DNA from: Eudoraea sp.
Lineage (GTDB): Bacteria; Bacteroidota; Bacteroidia; Flavobacteriales; Flavobacteriaceae
Direction of reading: 5' to 3'
Length of the DNA: 5,443 bases
NCBI GenBank assembly: GCA_013041785.1
Contig: JABDRK010000307.1
Location: forward strand, 1-5,443
Shown: piece after piece, positions 1-3,959 of the stretch
How positions within the stretch are numbered: the stretch's first letter is position 1
Layout of the letters: each line of letters opens with the position of its first letter
The notes under the pieces: model-generated
Database searches by the model: none
The model's input: only the letters and a program-made list of their open reading frames with translations
What the model was told of the DNA's origin: nothing
Translations under genes and position numbers: made by a program

Positions 1-535
1 AAACACGATCTGTAATTCGCGGTGAATCGGCCCATTTAGCCCCCTTGGGCTTTTTGGGCATTTTAACCAGTACCGGAGGTGCCTTGGCAACATTCATTGA
101 AAAGGCCAGCTGCCTGCCATCGGGAGACCAGGCCAGGGCAGACGGACTAAAAGGCAATTGGGAAATCTTTGCCACCTTGCCGGTATTCTTCCAGTACATA
201 TAAATTTCGGCACCTTCTTCCGTGCTGCTGACAAAGGCCAGTCGTTCGCTGTCCGGGGACCATCTAGGACTTGATTCGTTACCTTCACGGGCCGTCAGCT
301 TCTGATGCTGTCGCCCATCCGTACGGATCATCCACAGATTCCCCGCAGCCCGGTCTTTCATAATATCAAACCCCATTCTCCGGTAAACGATCCATTCACC
401 ATCTGGTGAGATCTGGGGGTCCGAGACATAATTCAATTCAAAAATATCCAGATATGAAAATTTTTGTTGTTGTTGACTACTTGATGCAATCGGCCAAAAG
501 CACAACGCGAGGAGAATAAGAAAATAGCGATTCAT
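1..535 (-). CDS. Exported S9-family (prolyl oligopeptidase-like) peptidase, N-terminal part only
   Basis: The ATG is at 533-535 and the frame stays open for 178 codons to the left edge, so the C-terminus, including the catalytic alpha/beta-hydrolase domain, lies outside the window. Residues 1 to about 20 form a Sec signal peptide (MNRYFLILLALCFWPIASSS). There is no proper lipobox because Leu, not Gly/Ala/Ser, precedes Cys12, so I expect a soluble periplasmic or secreted protein. The mature part shows WD40-like PD40 propeller blades: SPDGEWIVY at 43-51, RWSPDSERLAFVS at 91-103 and AWSPDGRQLAFS at 135-146. The stretch KWADSPRITDRV at 167-178 resembles the segment that precedes later blades in S9 acylaminoacyl-peptidase/dipeptidyl-peptidase proteins of Bacteroidota. 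Family knowledge: these enzymes are serine peptidases that trim oligopeptides, often after proline. A TolB-like or other non-peptidase PD40 protein is the main alternative, since the catalytic Ser-Asp-His cannot be seen. The gene is divergent from the ppk2 pair and its downstream neighbours are unknown. Confidence 0.8.
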   Translation of the reverse strand, partial: MNRYFLILLALCFWPIASSSQQQQKFSYLDIFELNYVSDPQISPDGEWIVYRRMGFDIMKDRAAGNLWMIRTDGRQHQKLTAREGNESSPRWSPDSERLAFVSSTEEGAEIYMYWKNTGKVAKISQLPFSPSALAWSPDGRQLAFSMNVAKAPPVLVKMPKKPKGAKWADSPRITDRV

Positions 536-589
536 AACTATGGGATCTATAGATTTTGAAATTTATAAATGGAAATAATCCACATACAT

Positions 590-597
590 CAAAAATA
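590..597 (-). promoter_or_regulatory. Candidate Bacteroidota -7 promoter element for the S9 peptidase gene
   Basis: On the minus strand this reads TATTTTTG, an exact match to the Bacteroidota -7 consensus TAnnTTTG. It lies 54 bases upstream of the peptidase ATG, which would give a leader of about 50 nt, a normal length. No clear -33 TTG is seen at the expected spacing, and the region is AT-rich, so chance matches are possible. Confidence 0.35.
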
Positions 598-652
598 CTA
601 CTTATGTTGCTTATTCTGTCTTCAGAGTGATTTCAGGATGAACGAAAAATAG

Positions 653-660
653 TATCTTTA
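653..660 (+). promoter_or_regulatory. Weak candidate -7 element for the ppk2 pair
   Basis: TATCTTTA matches TAnnTTTG at 7 of the 8 positions (the last base is A, not G). It would give a leader of about 55 nt before the ATG at 722. No -33 TTG is evident about 20 bases upstream. The 186-base divergent region 536-721 otherwise holds two 10-base palindromes (545-554 and 561-570) and no open reading frame or RNA gene that I can recognise. Confidence 0.2.
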
Positions 661-721
661 AATTTCCGCTCCAGGAAAATAGCGCCCAAATCCTTTACAG
701 GGATATGGGTTTTCTATTAAA

Positions 722-1576
722 ATGAATTGCATGTTCGAACTTGAAGATTTACTAAAAGCAAAGCGAAGGAAAGATTTAATCCAGATCGCCGATAATAAAG
801 AGATCAGAATTAAAAAGGTCCTTAGAAATTTAAGATATGAGGAAGAGCTAAAGCTGTTACAGGCAGAATTGGTGTCCCTTCAACAGTGGGTAACTAAAAA
901 AAAGCTGCGGGTCGCCATCCTCTTTGAAGGCAGGGACGCTGCCGGGAAAGGAGGATCTATAAAGCGGTTCACAGAACACCTCAACCCCAGGAGTACCCGT
1001 GTGGTTGCTCTTTCCAAACCTACCGAAGTTGAGCAGGGTCAGTGGTACTTTCGCAGGTATATCAAGGAACTCCCCAATCCGGGAGAAATCGTGTTTTTTG
1101 ACAGGAGTTGGTATAACCGGGCGGTGGTTGAACCCGTTATGGGCTTTTGTAACAAACAACAATACGATGATTTCATGGTGCAGGTACCCGGGTTCGAGCA
1201 CATGCTTTATGAAGACGGCGTAATCCTTATAAAATTCTGGTTTTCCATCTCCAAGGAAGAGCAGAAGAGACGATTTAATTCCAGGATGGACAATCCCCTG
1301 AAAATCTGGAAATTCAGTCCGGTTGACAAAAAAGGCCAGGAGCTTTGGGATAAATATACCTACTACAAGGAACAAATGTTTTCCAAGACCCATACCACGT
1401 TTAGCCCCTGGATTATAGTAAAGGCGAACAGCAAACGCACAGCGCGTCTGGAAAGCATCCGTTATGTGCTCTCAAGATTCAGTTACTCCAGGTACGCCGG
1501 TTCCAAAACCACGATCCTGCCCGATCCTAATGTGGTACAGCGGTACTATCGCCATATTGAACAAATAGATATTTAA
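722..1576 (+). CDS. ppk2: Polyphosphate kinase 2, class I type (first of a tandem pair)
   Basis: A 284-residue cytoplasmic enzyme of the PPK2 family (Pfam PF03976). PPK2 enzymes move phosphate between inorganic polyphosphate and nucleotides, and class I members mainly convert NDP to NTP. A helical N-terminal region (about 1-60) leads to the P-loop FEGRDAAGKGG (Walker A, 68-78, Lys76). Next come the QWYF segment (107-110) and the Walker B region EIVFFDRSWYNRA (122-134, Asp127). The lid and C-terminal family signatures follow: SISKEEQKRRF (175-185), NPLKIWK (191-197), ELWDKYT (207-213) and SPWIIVKAN (228-236). The wording FEGRDAAGKGG is typical of class I (Pseudomonas PA0141-like, TIGR03707-like) rather than class III. 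All catalytic motifs look intact. A tail of about 29 residues beyond the homologous core (256-284) is absent from its neighbour. ATG 722 was chosen; ATG 731 (three codons later) is equally possible, since there is no Shine-Dalgarno sequence before either. The next gene starts 2 bases after the stop, so the two are almost certainly co-transcribed. Confidence 0.93.
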   Translation: MNCMFELEDLLKAKRRKDLIQIADNKEIRIKKVLRNLRYEEELKLLQAELVSLQQWVTKKKLRVAILFEGRDAAGKGGSIKRFTEHLNPRSTRVVALSKPTEVEQGQWYFRRYIKELPNPGEIVFFDRSWYNRAVVEPVMGFCNKQQYDDFMVQVPGFEHMLYEDGVILIKFWFSISKEEQKRRFNSRMDNPLKIWKFSPVDKKGQELWDKYTYYKEQMFSKTHTTFSPWIIVKANSKRTARLESIRYVLSRFSYSRYAGSKTTILPDPNVVQRYYRHIEQIDI

Positions 1577-1578
1577 GC

Positions 1579-2388
1579 ATGCCAAGAACCAAAGTAGCCA
1601 TACCCACCCTCACTGAAGAAGAATTAGCTCTGCTTAATACCCCTATCGGGATGAAGTATTTATTTGCAGAGAAAAAAGTAAACCTTCAAAAAGCCCTGCG
1701 TTACACACGTAATGAGATTAAATTCAAGGAGTTACAGGCTCAATTAATCGATCTGCAGAACTGGGTAATTGACAGGAACAAAAAAGTAGTTGTCATTTTT
1801 GAGGGACGTGATGCGGCCGGTAAAGGCGGGGCTATCCGGAGGATTACTGCCCATATCAATCCCAGGAATTTCAGGATTGTTGCCCTTCCGAAACCTACCG
1901 TTGAAGAACAGGGACAATGGTATTTCCAGCGTTATGTAAATCAATTACCCAAACCGGGAGAAATGGTATTTTTTGACCGTAGCTGGTACAACCGCGCGGT
2001 GGTAGAACCGGTAAATGGTTTTTGCACCAAATCCCAGTATCGCACTTTTATGGGTCAGGTAAACAGTTTTGAGCGCATGATCATGGAGTCTGATACCTAC
2101 CTGATCAAAATGTACTTTTCCATTTCAAAAGAACAGCAGGCGTTGCGATTTAAGGAGATCAAATCTAACCCCCTTAAGCGCTGGAAGATGACACCAGTTG
2201 ATCAGAAAGCGCAGGAATTATGGGATGAATATACCGCCTTTAAATTGCGAATGTTTGAGTACACCGATCTGAAGCAGGCCCCCTGGGTAGTTATCGATGC
2301 CAACCGTAAAACGGATGCACGAATTGAAGCCCTGCAATACATCCTGGACAATATTCCTTACGAAATAGTCCCCACAGATTTCATATAG
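1579..2388 (+). CDS. ppk2: Polyphosphate kinase 2, class I type (second of a tandem pair)
   Basis: A 269-residue PPK2-family kinase, paralogous to the gene just upstream. My ungapped hand alignment gives 127 identities in 222 positions (about 57%). Identity is highest from the P-loop to the Walker B region, falls towards the C-terminus, and the two N-terminal regions differ. Motifs: Walker A FEGRDAAGKGG (74-84, Lys82), VALPKPT (101-107), EQGQWYFQRY (110-119), Walker B EMVFFDRSWYNRA (128-140, Asp133), SISKEQQALRF (181-191), NPLKRWK, ELWDEYT and APWVVIDAN. It keeps the more usual LPKP, where the upstream copy has LSKP. It starts with its own 30-residue extension and lacks the C-terminal tail of the upstream copy. 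The ATG follows the upstream stop after 2 bases with no Shine-Dalgarno sequence, which suggests translational coupling. Expected role: polyphosphate-dependent NDP phosphorylation in the cytoplasm. Substrate preference (ADP or GDP) and direction cannot be read from the sequence. Confidence 0.93.
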   Translation: MPRTKVAIPTLTEEELALLNTPIGMKYLFAEKKVNLQKALRYTRNEIKFKELQAQLIDLQNWVIDRNKKVVVIFEGRDAAGKGGAIRRITAHINPRNFRIVALPKPTVEEQGQWYFQRYVNQLPKPGEMVFFDRSWYNRAVVEPVNGFCTKSQYRTFMGQVNSFERMIMESDTYLIKMYFSISKEQQALRFKEIKSNPLKRWKMTPVDQKAQELWDEYTAFKLRMFEYTDLKQAPWVVIDANRKTDARIEALQYILDNIPYEIVPTDFI

Positions 2389-2403
2389 GTCAGAGACAAG
2401 AGC

Positions 2404-2413
2404 ATGCCGGCAT
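2404..2413. repeat. 10-base palindrome between convergent genes
   Basis: ATGCCGGCAT is a perfect palindrome in the 24-base gap between the converging ppk2 and ZIP genes, overlapping the last base of the ZIP stop codon. It has no loop and no U-tract, so it is a poor intrinsic terminator. I see no better terminator for either operon in this gap. Confidence 0.3.
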
Positions 2414-3231
2414 TAGCCTAGTCCCACATCCAGGGCCATCATAATGATAAAGCCCCCTATGAACCCCATGGTGGCAATATCCGTGTACTTGTCTTGCTGT
2501 GTTTCGGGAATCACCTCTTCAACCACAACAAATATCATGGCTCCTGCAGCAAACGATAGCGCATAGGGAAGAATAGGCTCGAAGGTGAGCACAGCCCAGG
2601 CACCCAAAACACCAGCTATAGGTTCCACTATTGCAGACGCCTGTCCGTACATCCAACTTTTGGTCCGGCTCAACTTTTGTCTTCTCAGGGGCATCGCCAC
2701 AGCAAATCCTTCCGGGAAATTCTGTAATCCTATCCCCAGGGCAAGGGCAACCGCACCGCCTATGGTAGCCCCCTCAAAACCGGAAGCAACCCCTCCAAAG
2801 AGCACCCCAACCGCTAGCCCTTCCGGGATATTGTGCATGGTAATGGCTAAAATGAGCAAGGTGGTCCTGTGCCAGGGCGTTTTGATCCCTTCACTCTCCT
2901 TGAAATTAATATGCAGGTGAGGCAAAACCTTATCCAGTCCGAATAGAAATACGGCACCCAACAGGAAGCCCACTGCTGCGGGAATTACCTTATAAAACCC
3001 TTCTCCCGGACTCATCGCAATCCCAGGTGCAAGGAGGCTCCAGAAACTTGCAGCTACCATTACCCCTCCGGTAAAACCAAGCATCCCATCGAGCACAGCC
3101 CGATTCATGGTTTTGAAGAAGAAAACCAGTGCAGCGCCCAGTGCGGTCAGGAACCAGGTAAACAAGGTGGCATAGAGAGCAGCCAATATGGGATTGATCG
3201 TTTCGAAATACGCAATTACCTCTTCAATCAT
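2413..3231 (-). CDS. ZIP-family divalent metal transporter (GufA/ZupT-like)
   Basis: A 272-residue inner-membrane protein of the ZIP family (Pfam PF02535), which brings divalent metals such as Zn, Fe or Mn into the cytoplasm. Hydrophobic segments lie at about 15-38, 47-69, 82-100, 124-147, 155-181, 198-217, 221-241 and 251-270, matching the eight-helix family fold. The two metal-site helices carry HNIPEG (133-138) and QNFPEG (170-175), with VEP at 202-204 and EEVIPE at 238-243. The loop at 104-121 is short, with His105, His107 and His121 but no long His-rich tract. HN..E in one helix and QN..E in the next is the GufA/BbZIP-type arrangement, so the transport site looks complete. Its ATG comes one base after the stop of the upstream metalloregulator, so it is the second gene of that operon and presumably repressed when metal is plentiful. 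There is no signal peptide and no Shine-Dalgarno sequence. The metal transported cannot be decided from these motifs alone. Confidence 0.93.
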   Translation of the reverse strand: MIEEVIAYFETINPILAALYATLFTWFLTALGAALVFFFKTMNRAVLDGMLGFTGGVMVAASFWSLLAPGIAMSPGEGFYKVIPAAVGFLLGAVFLFGLDKVLPHLHINFKESEGIKTPWHRTTLLILAITMHNIPEGLAVGVLFGGVASGFEGATIGGAVALALGIGLQNFPEGFAVAMPLRRQKLSRTKSWMYGQASAIVEPIAGVLGAWAVLTFEPILPYALSFAAGAMIFVVVEEVIPETQQDKYTDIATMGFIGGFIIMMALDVGLG

Positions 3232-3232
3232 A

Positions 3233-3895
3233 TTACAACAGTTTTAGGTAAAGGTTAGCAGCAATCTGCTGAGATAACCGTAATTTCCTTTCCCCTACCA
3301 AAACCAGCAGGGAATTATCAAAATCCTCGCGTTCCAGTAGTTTTATTTTGTCGCCCAGGGAGATTTTATTCCTGTCCAGATACTTTAAAAAGGAGGCGGA
3401 GGAATCCTTAACTCCAATACATAACCCCTGGGCATTCTCCGGAAGCTGACTCAGCAATTGTTTGTCGCGCGACGGATAGTTCCCGTCTTTATCGGGAATG
3501 GAATCACCGTGGGGATCGTACTGTGGAAATCCGAGATGTTCATCCAGGAGGTCAACCAGCTTTTCACTTTTGATGTGTTCCAGTTGTTCTGCCACATCGT
3601 GTACCTCATCCCAGGAAAAATGCAGCTTTTCCACCAGGAATACTTCCCACAACCGATGCTTGCGAATAATGGACAATGCGGTATCCCGACCCAAATCCGT
3701 CAGGGATACACCTTTGTACTTGCGATAATTCACCAGGCCTTTTTCAGATAATCTCTGCATCATATCGGTAACCGAAGAGGGCTGGGTTTTAATATTCCGG
3801 GCAATGGCATTTGTAGAAACCGCCTGTGTTCCTTCGCTTCCCAAATGGAAAATAGCTTTCAGGTAATTCTCCTCAGAATGACTGGTATTGCTCAT
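3233..3895 (-). CDS. DtxR/MntR-family metal-dependent transcriptional regulator
   Basis: 220 residues from the ATG at 3893-3895. Two codons upstream a GTG (3899-3901) could extend it, but that GTG overlaps a candidate promoter element, so I prefer the ATG. Family knowledge: DtxR/MntR dimers bind DNA when loaded with Fe2+ or Mn2+ and repress metal-uptake genes. N-terminal winged helix-turn-helix (about 5-70) with recognition-helix segment QPSSVTDMMQRL (38-49). Dimerisation/metal domain (about 75-130) contains His80, Glu84, His99, Glu103, Glu106 and His107. These align with DtxR His79, Glu83, His98, Cys102, Glu105 and His106. The Glu in place of Cys102 is the MntR-like state. However, Asn10 and Lys13 stand where B. 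subtilis MntR has its ligands Asp8 and Glu11. The family-typical DPHGD lies at 127-131. The C-terminal part (about 150-220) fits an SH3-like FeoA domain, present in DtxR/IdeR but absent from short MntR proteins. First gene of an operon with the ZIP transporter, and divergent from a TonB receptor. Confidence 0.92.
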   Translation of the reverse strand: MSNTSHSEENYLKAIFHLGSEGTQAVSTNAIARNIKTQPSSVTDMMQRLSEKGLVNYRKYKGVSLTDLGRDTALSIIRKHRLWEVFLVEKLHFSWDEVHDVAEQLEHIKSEKLVDLLDEHLGFPQYDPHGDSIPDKDGNYPSRDKQLLSQLPENAQGLCIGVKDSSASFLKYLDRNKISLGDKIKLLEREDFDNSLLVLVGERKLRLSQQIAANLYLKLL

Positions 3896-3900
3896 TGTCA

Positions 3901-3908
3901 CAAAAATA
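3901..3908 (-). promoter_or_regulatory. Candidate -7 element for the regulator-ZIP operon
   Basis: The minus strand reads TATTTTTG, an exact match to TAnnTTTG. It ends only 5 bases before the regulator ATG at 3895, so transcription from it would give a leaderless or nearly leaderless mRNA. The stretch is AT-rich and no -33 TTG is seen, so the match may be chance. Confidence 0.3.
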
Positions 3909-3910
3909 CA

Positions 3911-3926
3911 TTTTTATTTATAAAAA
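3911..3926. repeat. AT-only 7-2-7 inverted repeat
   Basis: TTTTTAT-TT-ATAAAAA is a perfect inverted repeat between the two divergent candidate promoters. It could be a second protein-binding site, part of a curved AT tract, or only a result of the near-absence of G and C here. Confidence 0.3.
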
Positions 3927-3932
3927 CATATT

Positions 3933-3948
3933 TTTAGATTTGTCTAAA
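3933..3948. promoter_or_regulatory. Candidate operator for the adjacent DtxR/MntR-family regulator
   Basis: A perfect inverted repeat, TTTAGA-N4-TCTAAA, sits in the divergent region between the regulator gene and the TonB receptor gene. Its overall form (AT-rich outer bases, TAG/CTA inner bases, dyad of 16 to 19 bases) resembles known DtxR and MntR boxes, which are also palindromic with TTAGG/CCTAA-type arms. It fully covers the receptor's candidate -7 element, so a bound regulator would block RNA polymerase there. It also lies about 38-53 bases upstream of the regulator ATG, where it could affect the regulator's own promoter. That the neighbouring regulator binds it is inferred from position and symmetry. 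Confidence 0.6.
3935..3942 (+). promoter_or_regulatory. Candidate -7 element for the TonB receptor gene
   Basis: TAGATTTG matches TAnnTTTG exactly and lies inside the 3933-3948 inverted repeat. Transcription would begin near 3947, leaving a leader of about 12 nt to GTG 3960, or about 45-57 nt if TTG 3993 or ATG 4005 is the true start. There is no clear -33 TTG upstream, only T-rich sequence. Confidence 0.45.
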
Positions 3949-3959
3949 TTTATTTTAAG

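Noticed and set aside
94..288. 64-codon minus-strand frame inside the S9 peptidase
   Set aside because: It overlaps the peptidase coding frame on the same strand in another phase, and the peptidase frame has signal peptide and PD40 repeats.
464..475. Four tandem TTG units (possible microsatellite)
   Set aside because: They encode four glutamines just after the signal peptide of the S9 peptidase on the minus strand; too short to suggest phase variation.
545..570. Two 10-base palindromes (ATCTATAGAT and ATTTATAAAT) near the peptidase start
   Set aside because: Short, made almost only of A and T, and in a leader region; no relation to the 3933-3948 dyad, so no support as operators.
857..1393. 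178-codon open frame on the minus strand inside the first ppk2 gene
   Set aside because: It lies entirely antisense to a gene with clear PPK2 motifs and its translation shows no recognisable domain; it is a shadow frame.
2585..2920. 111-codon plus-strand frame opposite the ZIP gene
   Set aside because: It is rich in Ala, Pro, Thr and Ser, typical of the antisense of a hydrophobic membrane protein gene; no domain is seen.
3458..3751. Two overlapping plus-strand frames opposite the metalloregulator
   Set aside because: They are antisense to a gene with full DtxR-family motifs and have no features of their own.
3899..3901. GTG as the start of the metalloregulator (two codons longer)
   Set aside because: Possible, but an ATG two codons downstream is preferred in this group, and the GTG overlaps the candidate -7 element; it changes only two residues.
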